Notes: a model not told the origin generated them from the sequence alone. A stretch of 33,131 nucleotides of DNA from Ramlibacter sp. (GCF_013697775.1 NZ_JACCWG010000320.1:1-33131), one strand, 5' to 3'. Counted from the first letter of the stretch, positions 1 through 10,177 are shown. Made by a program: numbers and translations.

Positions 1-1
1 G

Positions 2-448
2 GTTGCCGCCGCGCCATCCGCACCGCCGCCGGCTCCCGCCGCACCCAAGCCGGAGCCGCCGCAGCAGCAGGCGAAAGCCGAGCCCAAACCCGAACCCAAA
101 CCGGAACCCAAGCCGAAGCCCGAACCAAAAAAGGTCGAAGCCAAGGCGCCCGCGCCGCGCGCCGACGAGTCCGCCAAGGCGCAGGCCTTGCTGGAAGGCA
201 AGACCGTGCCCGCCGCCGAAGGCCGCTTCGTGGTGCAGGTGGGCGCGTTCTCCGACAACGGAAAGGCGCGCGAGGCGCGGCAGAAGGTGGAGCGCGCTGG
301 AATGAAGACCTACACGCAGGTGGCCGAGACCAAGGACGGCAAGCGCATCCGCGTGCGGGTGGGGCCGTTCGCCACCCGCGCCGACGCGGACAAGGCGGCC
401 CACAAGCTCAAGGGGCTGGATTTGCCGGCCGCCATCCTCAGTTTGTGA
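2..448 (+). CDS. SPOR-domain protein (DedD-like), 5'-truncated by window edge
   Basis: Open frame from the window start with Pro/Lys/Glu-rich linker (PKPEPKPEPKPKPEPKK), then SPOR-like C-terminus RFVVQVGAFSDNGKAREARQKVERAGMKTYTQ...RVRVGPFATRADADKAAHKLK; lies directly upstream of cvpA-purF. Confidence 0.85.
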   Translation, partial: VAAAPSAPPPAPAAPKPEPPQQQAKAEPKPEPKPEPKPKPEPKKVEAKAPAPRADESAKAQALLEGKTVPAAEGRFVVQVGAFSDNGKAREARQKVERAGMKTYTQVAETKDGKRIRVRVGPFATRADADKAAHKLKGLDLPAAILSL

Positions 449-460
449 GGGCGCCCCCGC

Positions 461-949
461 ATGGCCATGCTCGACTGGGTGGTGCTGGCGGTGCTCGGGC
501 TGTCGCTGCTGCTGGGCGCCTGGCGCGGCCTGGTGTACGAGGTGCTGTCGGTGATGAGCTGGGTGGCCGCGTTCGTCGCGGCGCAATGGTTCGCGCCGCG
601 CGCCGCCGAGATGCTGCCGATGTCGGGCTCGGGCGAGGCGGTGCGCTATGCGGCGGGCTTCGTGCTGGTGTTCATCGCGGCGCTGTTCGCCTGCGGGCTG
701 GTGGCCTGGGGCGCGCGCAAGATCGTGCAAGCCATGGGCCTGCGGCCGGTGGACCGCACGCTCGGCGCGGCCTTCGGCCTGGTGCGCGGGCTGGTGCTGG
801 TGCTGGCGCTGGCCGTGGTGGTGAGCATGACGCCGCTGCAGCGCGAGCCGTGGTGGAGCGAGGCGAAGACGGCGGATGTGTCGGCTGCCGCGCTGCGGGG
901 ATTGAAGCCGGTGCTGCCTGAGCGCTTCGGAAAGTATTTGCCGGGATAG
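461..949 (+). CDS. cvpA: CvpA family membrane protein
   Basis: MLDWVVLAVLGLSLLLGAWRGLVYEVLSVMSWVAAFVAA start, hydrophobic protein immediately upstream of purF. Confidence 0.9.
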   Translation: MAMLDWVVLAVLGLSLLLGAWRGLVYEVLSVMSWVAAFVAAQWFAPRAAEMLPMSGSGEAVRYAAGFVLVFIAALFACGLVAWGARKIVQAMGLRPVDRTLGAAFGLVRGLVLVLALAVVVSMTPLQREPWWSEAKTADVSAAALRGLKPVLPERFGKYLPG

Positions 950-981
950 ATTCGCCCTTTACGGGCAGCAAGGAATTTTGT

Positions 982-2490
982 ATGTGCGGGATTGTGGGTG
1001 TCGTCAGCAGTGGCCCGGTCAACCAGCTGATCTACGACGCGCTGCTGCTGTTGCAGCACCGCGGCCAGGACGCCGCGGGCATCGTGACGCAGCAGGGCCG
1101 CAAGGTCTACATGCACAAGGCCAAGGGCATGGTGCGCGACGTGTTCCGCACGCGCAACATGCGCGCGCTGCCGGGCAACGTGGGCCTGGGCCAGGCGCGC
1201 TACCCCACCGCCGGCAACGCCTACAGCGAAGAGGAAGCGCAGCCGTTCTACGTGAACGCGCCCTTCGGCATCACGCTGGCGCACAACGGCAACCTCACCA
1301 ACGCGCAGGCGCTGAAGGCCGAGCTGTTCTCCACCGACCACCGCCATATCAACACCGAGAGCGACACCGAGGTGCTGCTCAACGTATTCGCGCATGAACT
1401 TGAGAAGGCCACGCGCGGCCTGGCGCTCAAGCCCGAAGACGTCTTCGCGGCCGTGCGCAACGTGCACCGCCGCGTGCGCGGCTCCTACGCGGTGGTGGCG
1501 CTGATCGCCGGCCACGGCCTGGTGGCATTCCGCGACCCGTACGGCATCCGGCCGTTGTGCTTCGGCCGCGGCGGCGACGCCACCGTGATGATGGCCAGCG
1601 AGTCCGTGGCGCTGGAAGGCACCGGCTACAAGCTCGAGCGCAACCTGCTGCCGGGCGAGGCGGTGTACGTGGACACGCAAGGCAAGCTGTTCGCGCAGCA
1701 GTGCGCGGACAAGCCGCAGCTCAACCCGTGCATCTTCGAATTCGTCTACCTCGCGCGGCCCGACTCGGTGCTGGACGGCATCTCGGTCTACCAGGCGCGG
1801 CTGAACTTGGGCGAAATGCTGGCCAAGCGCGTAATCTCCAAACTGCCGCCCAGCGACATCGACGTGGTGATCCCGATTCCCGAGTCGAGCCGGCCAAGTG
1901 CCATGCAGCTGGCGCACCTGCTGGGCCTGCCGTACCGCGAGGGCTTCGTGAAGAACCGCTACGTGGGCCGCACGTTCATCATGCCGGGGCAGGCGGTGCG
2001 CAAGAAATCGGTGCGCCAGAAGCTCAACGTGATCAACAGCGAATTCAAGGGCCGCAACGTGCTGCTGGTGGACGATTCGATCGTGCGTGGCACCACCAGC
2101 CGCGAGATCGTGCAGATGGCGCGCGAGGCCGGCGCCCGCAAGGTGTACCTGGCCAGCGCCGCGCCGCCGGTGCGCTTTCCCAACGTGTACGGCATCGACA
2201 TGCCGACCCCCAGCGAACTGGTGGCGCACGGCCGCACGGTGGACGAGGTGCGCGACATCATCGGCTGCGACGCGCTGATCTACCAGGACGTGGAGGGCAT
2301 GAAGAGCGCCATCGGCTCGCTCAACCCGAACATCAAGGGCTTCGACGCCTCGTGCTTCGACGGCGTGTACGTCACCGGCGACATCAACGCGGCCGACATC
2401 GCGAAGATCAACGAAGCGCGCATCGGCCAGGAAGACCCGCTGGAAGAAAGCACCTCGCGCCTTTCGATCCCGAATCCGCAGGAAGCCTGA
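982..2490 (+). CDS. purF: Amidophosphoribosyltransferase
   Basis: N-terminal MCGIVGVVS Ntn-hydrolase Cys motif, [12 protein letters not shown] motif [18 protein letters not shown]. Confidence 0.97.
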   Translation: MCGIVGVVSSGPVNQLIYDALLLLQHRGQDAAGIVTQQGRKVYMHKAKGMVRDVFRTRNMRALPGNVGLGQARYPTAGNAYSEEEAQPFYVNAPFGITLAHNGNLTNAQALKAELFSTDHRHINTESDTEVLLNVFAHELEKATRGLALKPEDVFAAVRNVHRRVRGSYAVVALIAGHGLVAFRDPYGIRPLCFGRGGDATVMMASESVALEGTGYKLERNLLPGEAVYVDTQGKLFAQQCADKPQLNPCIFEFVYLARPDSVLDGISVYQARLNLGEMLAKRVISKLPPSDIDVVIPIPESSRPSAMQLAHLLGLPYREGFVKNRYVGRTFIMPGQAVRKKSVRQKLNVINSEFKGRNVLLVDDSIVRGTTSREIVQMAREAGARKVYLASAAPPVRFPNVYGIDMPTPSELVAHGRTVDEVRDIIGCDALIYQDVEGMKSAIGSLNPNIKGFDASCFDGVYVTGDINAADIAKINEARIGQEDPLEESTSRLSIPNPQEA

Positions 2491-2510
2491 AGAACAACGA
2501 CACCGCCAAC

Positions 2511-3893
2511 GTGAAAGCCAGAACCCGCTTCGCTCCCTCGCCCACCGGCTTCATCCACCTGGGCAACATCCGCTCCGCGCTGTACCCGTGGGCGTTCGCG
2601 CGCTCGCAGGGCGGCGACTTCATCCTGCGCATCGAGGACACCGACCTGGAGCGCTCCTCGCAAGCCGCGGTCGACGTCATCCTGGAAGGCATGTCCTGGC
2701 TGGGGCTGGACGCCGACGAGGGGCCGTTCTACCAGATGCAGCGCATGGACCGCTACCGCGAAGTGCTGGCGCAGATGCGCGCGCAAGACCTGGTCTACCC
2801 CTGCTACATGAGCGTGGCCGAACTCGATGCGCTGCGCGAGCGGCAGATGGCCGACAAGGAGAAGCCGCGCTACGACGGCACCTGGCGCCCCGGGGCGGGC
2901 AAGACCTTGCCCGCCCCGCCCGAAGGCGTGCAGCCGGTGCTGCGCTTCAAGAACCCGACAGGCGGTGCGGTGGCGTGGGACGACAAGGTCAAGGGCCGCA
3001 TCGAGATCAGCAACGACGAACTCGACGACCTGGTGATCGCGCGGCCCGACGGCACGCCCACATACAACTTCTGCGTGGTGGTGGACGACATCGACATGCG
3101 CATCACCCACGTGATCCGTGGCGACGACCACGTGAACAACACGCCGCGGCAGATCAACATCTTTCGCGCGCTCGGCCAGGAGCCGCCGGTGTACGCGCAC
3201 CTGCCCACCGTGCTGAACGCGCAGGGCGAGAAGATGAGCAAGCGCAACGGCGCCAAGCCGGTGACGCAGTACCGCGACGAGGGCTACCTGCCCGAAGCGA
3301 TGGTGAATTACCTGGCGCGCCTGGGCTGGAGCCATGGCGACGAAGAGATCTTCAGCCGCGAGCAGTTCCTGCAGTGGTTTGACCTAAACCATCTGGGCAG
3401 GAGCGCGGCGCAGTTCGACGACGCCAAGCTGCGCTGGGTGAACGCGCAGCACATGAAGGCCATGCCCGGCGAGCAGCTCGCACCGCTGGTGGAACAGTGG
3501 CTGCGGCAACGCGGCATCGCGCCCGATGCGCGCCTGCCCGCACTGTGCGATTTGCTGAAGGACCGCTGCGACACCACGGTGGCGCTGGCCGACTGGGTGC
3601 AGCGCTTCTACGCCGACGTGGTGCCGGGCGCGGAGGACGTGGCCAAGCACATCACCGACGGCGTGCGCCCGGCCATCTCCATGCTGGCGAAGATGCTGGA
3701 AGGCTGCCCGTGGACCAAGGAGGCGATCGCCGAGGCGATCAAGGAAACGCTGCGCGCCACCGGCATGAAGATGCCGCAACTTGCCATGCCGGTGCGGGTG
3801 CTGGTGATGGGCACGCCGCAGACGCCGTCGCTGGATGCGGTGCTGGCGTTGTCGGAACGACAAACAGTGTTGAGCCGGCTGAAAAACGGCTGA
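2511..3893 (+). CDS. gltX: Glutamate--tRNA ligase; GTG start proposed
   Basis: [27 protein letters not shown] (HIGH-like) and [11 protein letters not shown] (KMSKS) motifs; class I GluRS. Start chosen at GTG 2511 (ORF remains open upstream). Confidence 0.95.
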   Translation: MKARTRFAPSPTGFIHLGNIRSALYPWAFARSQGGDFILRIEDTDLERSSQAAVDVILEGMSWLGLDADEGPFYQMQRMDRYREVLAQMRAQDLVYPCYMSVAELDALRERQMADKEKPRYDGTWRPGAGKTLPAPPEGVQPVLRFKNPTGGAVAWDDKVKGRIEISNDELDDLVIARPDGTPTYNFCVVVDDIDMRITHVIRGDDHVNNTPRQINIFRALGQEPPVYAHLPTVLNAQGEKMSKRNGAKPVTQYRDEGYLPEAMVNYLARLGWSHGDEEIFSREQFLQWFDLNHLGRSAAQFDDAKLRWVNAQHMKAMPGEQLAPLVEQWLRQRGIAPDARLPALCDLLKDRCDTTVALADWVQRFYADVVPGAEDVAKHITDGVRPAISMLAKMLEGCPWTKEAIAEAIKETLRATGMKMPQLAMPVRVLVMGTPQTPSLDAVLALSERQTVLSRLKNG

Positions 3894-3928
3894 ATTTTCA
3901 GTCTATAATTCGAGGCTCGACACCCAAC

Positions 3929-4004
<76 letters not shown>

Positions 4005-4034
4005 AAAGTGTCGAGAACGGAAAGTCCAGGTTTT

Positions 4035-4110
4035 GACCCTATCGTCTAGAGGCCTAGGACATCACCCTTTCACGGTGAGTACCGGGGTTCGAATCCCCGT
4101 AGGGTCGCCA
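4035..4110 (+). tRNA. tRNA-Glu (TTC)
   Basis: Acceptor GACCCTA/TAGGGTC, anticodon stem/loop TCACC-CTTTCAC-GGTGA, T-arm CGGGGTTCGAATCCCCG, encoded CCA. Confidence 0.95.
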
Positions 4111-4169
4111 AGAAATTGGTAAGCAAGTGGCAGCACTTGCCCGCATTTGCGGGGAAAGCTGCACCACGC

Positions 4170-4246
4170 GGAGTGGTAGTTCAGTTGGTTAGAATACCGG
4201 CCTGTCACGCCGGGGGTCGCGGGTTCGAGTCCCGTCCACTCCGCCA
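4170..4246 (+). tRNA. tRNA-Asp (GTC)
   Basis: Acceptor GGAGTGG/CCACTCC with discriminator G, anticodon loop CTGTCAC, T-arm GCGGGTTCGAGTCCCGT, encoded CCA. Confidence 0.95.
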
Positions 4247-4255
4247 CAAAAATCG

Positions 4256-4294
4256 AAAGCGCCATGAAGTTCTGCTTCATGGCGCTTTTTCTTT
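4256..4294 (+). terminator. Rho-independent terminator of the tRNA cluster
   Basis: Perfect 14-bp stem AAAGCGCCATGAAG / CTTCATGGCGCTTT with 5-nt loop TTCTG, followed by a T-rich tract. Confidence 0.9.
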
Positions 4295-4323
4295 TGCGCT
4301 CCAGTGGGCACCGGGAAGCGTCG

Positions 4324-5274
4324 TCACCGCGCCAGCCGCTGCGCCGCCATCGCCGCATCCTGCGCGGCCGCCGCGCGCACCGCGGGCGAGACGCACACAT
4401 GGTCCGACGGCACGACCTCGCGCCACACGAAGCCGGGCCGGCAGGTGTCCGGGCCGGACGCACCGCCGTTGGCGCGCCGGGACGCTGCGGCGGCGTTGTC
4501 CTGTGCCGCCTGCGTGCGCGTGGCGGGCGTGACGCAGACATGGTCGTTGCGGATCGCTTCGCGCCAGACATAGCCCTGCTTGCACGTGTCGACGACGACG
4601 CGGACGGCCTGCGCCGCACGCCGCCCCGCGCCCTGCCGGTTGTCGTCCGCCGCCGCGCTGCGCACCGCCGGAACCACGCACGCATGGTCTCCCGCGAAAG
4701 CTTCCCGCCAGACGAAGCCCGGCTTGCACGTGTCGGGGCCGTAGGCGCCATTCGGCACACGCCGGCCGGCCGCCGCGGCGTTGTCCTGGGCGGCCTGGGT
4801 GCGCACCGCCGGCGTCACGCAGACGTGGTCTCCCTTGGCGGCCTCGCGCCACACGTAGCCTTGCTTGCAGATGTCCGCTTGATAACCGCCGCCGCCCGTG
4901 GTGGATTGCGGGCGCGTGCTGCTGATGCTGATGCCGGCACAGACGCCGCAGGCATAGCTGTTGCAAGCATGCCAGTTCTGGTTCAGGCTTTCGTGAAAGC
5001 CGTTCTCGCACACCATCACCACGCCGTAGCAGCTCGCTTTCGTTTCCTTCGCGGCGCAAAGGGCGGAGGCGTTGCGGCACAAGGCCTTGTGCCCGGTGAC
5101 GCAGTAGCCGCCGTCGCCGGAGTCGCTGACGCCGATCTGCTCTTCATTCCCCTGGCAATGGCCTTCGCAGAACGGCGCGGTGCCGCGCCAGGTGTTGGCG
5201 ATGGATGGAATCGCCATCCATGCGATGAGACAGGCCAGTACCGCCATACGGACGGCCTTGTGGATTGACTGCAT
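4324..5274 (-). CDS. Secreted Cys-rich protein with four C-terminal D-x-C-(K/R)-x-G-(Y/F)-VWRE repeats
   Basis: Signal-peptide-like N-terminus MQSIHKAVRMAVLACLIAWMAIPSIA; RBS AGGAAAGGGAGG upstream of ATG 5274; four ~48-aa repeats at the C-terminus. Confidence 0.8.
   Translation of the reverse strand: MQSIHKAVRMAVLACLIAWMAIPSIANTWRGTAPFCEGHCQGNEEQIGVSDSGDGGYCVTGHKALCRNASALCAAKETKASCYGVVMVCENGFHESLNQNWHACNSYACGVCAGISISSTRPQSTTGGGGYQADICKQGYVWREAAKGDHVCVTPAVRTQAAQDNAAAAGRRVPNGAYGPDTCKPGFVWREAFAGDHACVVPAVRSAAADDNRQGAGRRAAQAVRVVVDTCKQGYVWREAIRNDHVCVTPATRTQAAQDNAAAASRRANGGASGPDTCRPGFVWREVVPSDHVCVSPAVRAAAAQDAAMAAQRLAR
4327..4884 (-). repeat. Four in-frame ~48-aa coding repeats (ABAB pattern)
   Basis: R1 DICKQGYVWREAAKGDHVCVTPAVRTQAAQDNAAAAGRR; R2 DTCKPGFVWREAFAGDHACVVPAVRSAAADDN; R3 DTCKQGYVWREAIRNDHVCVTPATRTQAAQDNAAAASRR; R4 DTCRPGFVWREVVPSDHVCVSPAVRAAAAQDA. 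Confidence 0.85.
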
Positions 5275-5541
5275 GACAACCTCCCTTTCCTGGCGCAAGG
5301 GCCAGACAGGTTGACTCCGCCTGGAGATACAGCGTCGTTCTTATAAGGAGCAATATAGGCGCTGAAAGCCAAGCTGTACAGCGTCTCAGCTCGGCTGATA
5401 AAGGTGGAAGTCAGCTGTGCGCATGCCGTCGGAATCGGCTGACTATCGGTTAAGCCACATTCTTTCGAACTGGTTCGAACCGCTATCTCACGCTTCACTG
5501 GCCCGGACATATCCACACCGGCAATCAGGGAGAACCAATTC

Positions 5542-7287
5542 ATGGGAGTGCAAGGGATGTTGCGCGCGGCGCTTGCCGCCGTCGCAGGCTTGACCATGGC
5601 CGCTGCGCACGCGGCCACTTACCATATCGAAGCGGAAAACGCCACGCGCACCAGCGACCTTGTCGTCGCGACAGACGTGCCCGGCTATTCCGGCACCGGC
5701 TTCGTCAATCCGTTCGGCGCCGCCACCTCCAAGGTCACGGCCACGTTCACCAACGTCGCCGCCGGCACCTACCAGGTGCGCTTCCACTACCACGCCTATG
5801 GGGCGCAGCAGAACTTCGTGTCCATCGACGGCGGCGCGGCGCAGGACGTGCCGTGGCCCAAGACTCAGGGCATCGGCACGGGATGGAGCGACGTCGTCCT
5901 GTCGGGCGTGCAGCTCGGCGCGGGCACGCACACGGTGGCGGTGAGCAAGGGCTGGGGCTACATCGATCTCGACTACATCGAGCTGGTGTCCGGCGGCACC
6001 ACAACGCTGACCGGCGAGGCCGAGACCGGCACGGTGTCGGGCACCGGCATCAGCGCCAAGTACGACGACCCGAACGCGGGCGGCGGTGGCTATGTCGGCA
6101 ATTTCACGGCCAACGGCGACACGCTGACGGTGCGCATTCCCGGCGTCAGCGCGGGCAGTTTCGATGTGGCGATCCGCTACCGCGCCTGGGGCACCCAGCA
6201 GAACAATGTGCAGATCAACGGGGGCACCATTCAGAACAAGGTGTTCCCGGGGCAGAACAACGCCTGGATGGATCTCGTGCTTCCGGGCGTGGCCCTGGTC
6301 AACGGCACCAACACCTTCGTCATCAGCAAGGATTGGGGCTACATGGATGTGGACTCCATCAAGGTCACCACGGCCGGCGCGGCCGTGACGCCCATCACGC
6401 TGCGTGCGCCCAACGATCCCAATCCGGACCTGCTGCAGGTGGGCAACGCCAACTACGCCTACTGGATCGAGGACGGCGTGTGGGGCCCGGGGCAGCTCAC
6501 CCGCGGTACGTACACCGGCCTGACCGGGTCGCAGTACGAGACGTCGTACGGACGCTCGCAGACCGTCGGACCCAATGGCGAAGTGGCCTGGCGCAGCGCC
6601 TGGAAGTGGCCCACCGGAACGACCGAGGTGAAGGCCTATCCGTCCGCCGTGTTCGGCGCCAAGCCGGGCTGGTACAACACTTGGCGTACGCCGGGCGGCC
6701 ACGAGATCCGGCTGCTGGACGAAACCTATTCGCAGATCTATCCGTCGGGCCCGACGCCGGGAACGTTCCTGCCGATGACCGCCAACGGCGCGCTGCCTCC
6801 GATCTATTCATCGTCCACGTTCACGCACCTGACGCCGCCCACGGGGCGCGGGCACCTGAGCTACGACATCTGGCTGCAAAGCAGCCCGCAGCAGGTCAAC
6901 GGCTTTACCGCGCCGCCGATCAGCCACGAGATCATGATCCCGCTGAACTACTGGGGGAACTACGGCGCGCACAACGGCGGACGCAACCCGGGGTGGTACA
7001 GCCACGACGTGACGCTGGAGGGCCTGCTGTGGCACGTGTATTTCGTGCGCAATTTCGCCGGCGGCTGGACCTTCGTGGTGTTCGAGCCCGATGCCTCGCT
7101 GTCGGAGAACACGGCGCGGACGCTGAATCTCTCCACCTTCATCAACTACCTCAAGACACGCACCGACAGCAACGGACAGCTGTGGGCGAACGGCACGGAG
7201 TCGCTGGTCAGCGTCGAGCTGGGCGTGGAGCCGGTGGAAGGCGTGGGCGACATGCAGATCTCCAACTTCCGGGTGTGGAAGCCGTAA
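5542..7287 (+). CDS. Secreted protein with two CBM35-like modules and a GH12-like C-terminal domain
   Basis: Signal peptide; two ~120-aa modules (IEAEN...GWGYIDLDYIELV and LTGEAETG...DWGYMDVDSIKV); C-terminus AWRSAWKWPTGTTEVKAYPS...LSYDIWLQSS...SHEIMIPLNYWG...VELGVEPVEG resembles GH12 endoglucanases. Confidence 0.75.
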   Translation: MGVQGMLRAALAAVAGLTMAAAHAATYHIEAENATRTSDLVVATDVPGYSGTGFVNPFGAATSKVTATFTNVAAGTYQVRFHYHAYGAQQNFVSIDGGAAQDVPWPKTQGIGTGWSDVVLSGVQLGAGTHTVAVSKGWGYIDLDYIELVSGGTTTLTGEAETGTVSGTGISAKYDDPNAGGGGYVGNFTANGDTLTVRIPGVSAGSFDVAIRYRAWGTQQNNVQINGGTIQNKVFPGQNNAWMDLVLPGVALVNGTNTFVISKDWGYMDVDSIKVTTAGAAVTPITLRAPNDPNPDLLQVGNANYAYWIEDGVWGPGQLTRGTYTGLTGSQYETSYGRSQTVGPNGEVAWRSAWKWPTGTTEVKAYPSAVFGAKPGWYNTWRTPGGHEIRLLDETYSQIYPSGPTPGTFLPMTANGALPPIYSSSTFTHLTPPTGRGHLSYDIWLQSSPQQVNGFTAPPISHEIMIPLNYWGNYGAHNGGRNPGWYSHDVTLEGLLWHVYFVRNFAGGWTFVVFEPDASLSENTARTLNLSTFINYLKTRTDSNGQLWANGTESLVSVELGVEPVEGVGDMQISNFRVWKP

Positions 7288-7308
7288 GGGCAGTGCGCAG
7301 GACGTGGT

Positions 7309-8001
7309 TCAGGGATTCCTGAACTGCGTCTTGCCGAACATCACCTCGTGCGCTTCCTTCGTGCGGGGCACGCCGGTGAGATGTTCGCGCAGGACGGCCA
7401 TTCCCCGGTCCACCGCCGGCCGCGCACGGATCGCGCCATACCAGCGCGCCACGTGCGCGAACGGCTGCAGGCTGAGGCCGGCCAGCTTGTGGATGCGCAC
7501 CCACGGAAAGCAGGCGATGTCGGCGATAGAGTAGTCGCCCGCCAGGTATTCACGGGTGGCCAGCTGCTTGTCCATCACGGCCAGCAGTCGCCCGCCCTCC
7601 TGCGTATAGCGCTCCGTGGCGTACGGATGCGTGTCCATCGCGTAGGTGACGAAGTGCTGCGCCTGGCCGAACATCGGGCCCAGGCCGCCCATCTGCCACA
7701 TCAGCCACTGGATCGCGTCCCAGCGGCCAGCGTGCGTGGGCGCGATGAGTTTGCCGTGCGTGTCCGCCAGGTACAGCAGGATCGCGCCGGATTCGAAGAT
7801 GCGCAGCGGCTCGCCGGGCTCGGTGGCGTCGACCAGGACGGGAATGCGCCGGTTCGGGTTGATCTCCTTGAACCAGTCCTCCATCTGCTCGCCGGTAAAG
7901 ATGTTCACCGGCTTCACTTCGTACGGAACACCCAGCTCCTCCAGCATGATGTGGATCTTCTGCCCGTTGGGCGTGGCCCAGGTGTAGAGCTGCAAGCTCA
8001 T
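7309..8001 (-). CDS. Glutathione S-transferase family protein
   Basis: MSLQLYTWATPNGQKIHIMLEELGVPYEVKPVNIFTGEQ...NPNRRIPVLVD...IFESGAILLYLAD; GST N- and C-terminal domains. Confidence 0.92.
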   Translation of the reverse strand: MSLQLYTWATPNGQKIHIMLEELGVPYEVKPVNIFTGEQMEDWFKEINPNRRIPVLVDATEPGEPLRIFESGAILLYLADTHGKLIAPTHAGRWDAIQWLMWQMGGLGPMFGQAQHFVTYAMDTHPYATERYTQEGGRLLAVMDKQLATREYLAGDYSIADIACFPWVRIHKLAGLSLQPFAHVARWYGAIRARPAVDRGMAVLREHLTGVPRTKEAHEVMFGKTQFRNP

Positions 8002-8024
8002 GGCGATCTCCCTTCTGACTTCGT

Positions 8025-9362
8025 CTAGCTTCCTTGCGACGCGAGCACCGTTCCCCGGCACTCGCCGAACCCGATGCGCGCCGCGCCATCCTTTTCGCAC
8101 CAGCCGCGCAGGATCACAGTGTCGCCGTCTTCCAGGAAACCGCGCTGTTCGCCTGTCGCGTCCAAGGTCACTGGCGCGCGCCCGCCCTTGCTCAACTCCA
8201 CCAGCGCGCCCGCTTCCTGCGGCGTCGGCCCCGACACCGTGCCGGTGCCCAGCAGGTCGCCCGGCTGCAGGTCGCAGCCGCCCACCGTGTGCTGCGCCAC
8301 CATCTGCGCGATGGTCCAGTACTGGTGGCGAAAGCTGGTGCGCGCGATGGCGCTGGGCTGCGCTGCGCACTCGCGGTGCGCGGGCGTGTCCAGCCGCACT
8401 TGCAGCTGCACGTCGATGCTGCCGCCAGCGCGGTTGGCCTCGCCGTCCAGGTAGGGAAGCGGCTGCGGATCGCCCGCGGGCCGCGTGAACGGCAGCCGGT
8501 AGGGCGCCAGCGCCTCCAGGCTCACGACCCAGGGCGAGACCGTGGTGCAGAAGTTCTTGCCCAGGAACGGGCCCAGCGGGTTCATCTCCCAGAACTGGTG
8601 GTCGCGCGCCGACCAGTCGTTCAGCAGCACCATGCCGGCGATGTGCTCTTGCGCTTGCGCAATCGGGATCGGCGTTCCCAGCGGGTTGCCCGGGCCGATG
8701 AAGAAGCCCATCTCCAGCTCGAAATCCAGCCGCGCGCAGGGCCCGTAGGCGGGCTGTGCCGCGCCTGGCGCCATGGCCTGACCACTGGGGCGCGTGAACC
8801 CGAAACCGGGCTGCCCCACGCGCACGCTGGAGGCCCGGCCGTGGTACGCGATGGGCAGCCACTGGAAGTTGGGCGTGAGCGGGTTGTCCGGGAAAATCAG
8901 TTTGCCGACGTTGATGGCGTGGTGGATCGACGTGTAGAAATCCGTGTAGTCGCCGATGCGCGCGGGCAGGCCGTAGTGCGCGTCGGACTGCGCGACGAGG
9001 CAGGTGCGCACGCGGTCCTTCGTGTCGGCCGGCGCGTTGTCGCGGAGCAGGTCGAACAGCGCGTGCCGCAATGCGCGCCAGTGCCTGCTGCCCAGCGCGA
9101 AGTAGCCGTTCAACGCCGGCTGCGCACAGGCCTCGCAGGCGGTTTGCGCATCACCCGCCAGCAGGCCGGTGCCCGCCAGCGCGGCCAGGTCGACGATCTG
9201 CTCTCCGATGGCGCAGCCGCCGCGCAGGGGCTCGTTGCTGTCCGCGCGGTGGAAAATCGCGAGCGGCAGGTTCTGGATCGGAAAGTCGCAGCCCGGCGCA
9301 TTGGCGGATGCCACCCAGCTGCGCGCGGCCGCATCGTGCGTGTGGTTCAGCGTGCTGGCCAT
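8025..9362 (-). CDS. fahA: Fumarylacetoacetase
   Basis: FPIQNLPLAIF..., DYTDFYTSIHHAINVGKLIFPDNPLTPNFQWLPIAYHGRASSV, ELEMGFFIGPGNPLGTPIPI, LLNDWSARDHQFWEMNPLGPFLGKNF. Confidence 0.95.
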   Translation of the reverse strand: MASTLNHTHDAAARSWVASANAPGCDFPIQNLPLAIFHRADSNEPLRGGCAIGEQIVDLAALAGTGLLAGDAQTACEACAQPALNGYFALGSRHWRALRHALFDLLRDNAPADTKDRVRTCLVAQSDAHYGLPARIGDYTDFYTSIHHAINVGKLIFPDNPLTPNFQWLPIAYHGRASSVRVGQPGFGFTRPSGQAMAPGAAQPAYGPCARLDFELEMGFFIGPGNPLGTPIPIAQAQEHIAGMVLLNDWSARDHQFWEMNPLGPFLGKNFCTTVSPWVVSLEALAPYRLPFTRPAGDPQPLPYLDGEANRAGGSIDVQLQVRLDTPAHRECAAQPSAIARTSFRHQYWTIAQMVAQHTVGGCDLQPGDLLGTGTVSGPTPQEAGALVELSKGGRAPVTLDATGEQRGFLEDGDTVILRGWCEKDGAARIGFGECRGTVLASQGS

Positions 9363-9367
9363 GGCGC

Positions 9368-10177
9368 TCACCTGCCGCTCGCCATCAGCGCATCGTCGAA
9401 GATCGCCACCGCGCGGGTCCAGCCGGCCGAGGCGCCGCGGATTTTGTGCGGAAAGCAGCTGATGTAGAAGCCGTCAGCCGGCAGCGCCTCCAGGTTGTGC
9501 AGCTTCTCGATGTGGCAGTAGCCGATGTCGCGGCCGGCCTTGTGGCCTTCCCAGATCAGCGATGCGTCGCGGCTCTCGCCGTATTTCTGCGCCGTGTGCA
9601 CGAAAGGCGCGTCCCAGCTCCAGGCGTCGGTGCCGGTCAGGCGCACGCCGCGCTCCAGCAGGTACATGGTGGCCTCGTAGCCCATGCCGCAGCCGGCCGC
9701 CACGTAGTCGTTGTTGCCGTAGCGCGAGCCGGCGCGCGTGTTCACCACCACGATCTCCAGTGGCTGCAGCGTGTGGCCCACGCGCTTCAATTCCGCTTCG
9801 ACGTCGCTGGCGGTGACGACGTAGCCGTCGGCGAAATGGCGAAAGTCCAGCTTCACGCTGGGCTGGAAGCACCACTCCAACGGCACTTCGTCGATGGCGA
9901 TGGCGCGCTCCTTCTCTCCCAATTTTTTGTTCATGGTGGAGTGGAAGTGGTAGGGCGCATCCAGGTGCGTGCCGTTGTGCGTGGACAGCTGCACCAGCTC
10001 CACCGCCCAGCCTTCGCCGTCGGGCAGGTCCTCTTTTCTCAGGCCGGGGAAGAAGGGTTCGATCTGCGAGAAGGTGTTCTCGTGCGTGAAGTACTGGATC
10101 TTCGGCGCGAAGGCCGGCGGGTCCGACACCACGTCGTTTTCCAGGTAGATCGAGAGGTCGACGAATTTGCGGGGCAT
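9368..10177 (-). CDS. Cyclase family protein (kynurenine-formamidase-like metal hydrolase fold)
   Basis: MPRKFVDLSIYLENDV..., HNGTHLDAPYHF metal-binding motif (HxGTHxDxPxH). Confidence 0.88.
   Translation of the reverse strand: MPRKFVDLSIYLENDVVSDPPAFAPKIQYFTHENTFSQIEPFFPGLRKEDLPDGEGWAVELVQLSTHNGTHLDAPYHFHSTMNKKLGEKERAIAIDEVPLEWCFQPSVKLDFRHFADGYVVTASDVEAELKRVGHTLQPLEIVVVNTRAGSRYGNNDYVAAGCGMGYEATMYLLERGVRLTGTDAWSWDAPFVHTAQKYGESRDASLIWEGHKAGRDIGYCHIEKLHNLEALPADGFYISCFPHKIRGASAGWTRAVAIFDDALMASGR

Noticed and set aside
646-2229. Long minus-strand ORF (527 aa) opposite cvpA/purF, and similar long ORFs opposite other genes
   Set aside because: Low-complexity His/Arg/Ala/Val-rich translations antisense to well-supported genes; typical of high-GC third-codon-position shadow ORFs.
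4170-4246. tRNA-Asp as an integration site of a genomic island covering the downstream accessory genes
   Set aside because: No integrase gene and no recognised duplicate of the tRNA 3' end in the window; would need flanking sequence.
7307-7324. GTTCAGG-GATT-CCTGAAC hairpin between convergent GH12-like and GST genes as a terminator
   Set aside because: Only 7-bp stem, no T-tract, and overlaps the GST stop codon; not strong enough to call.
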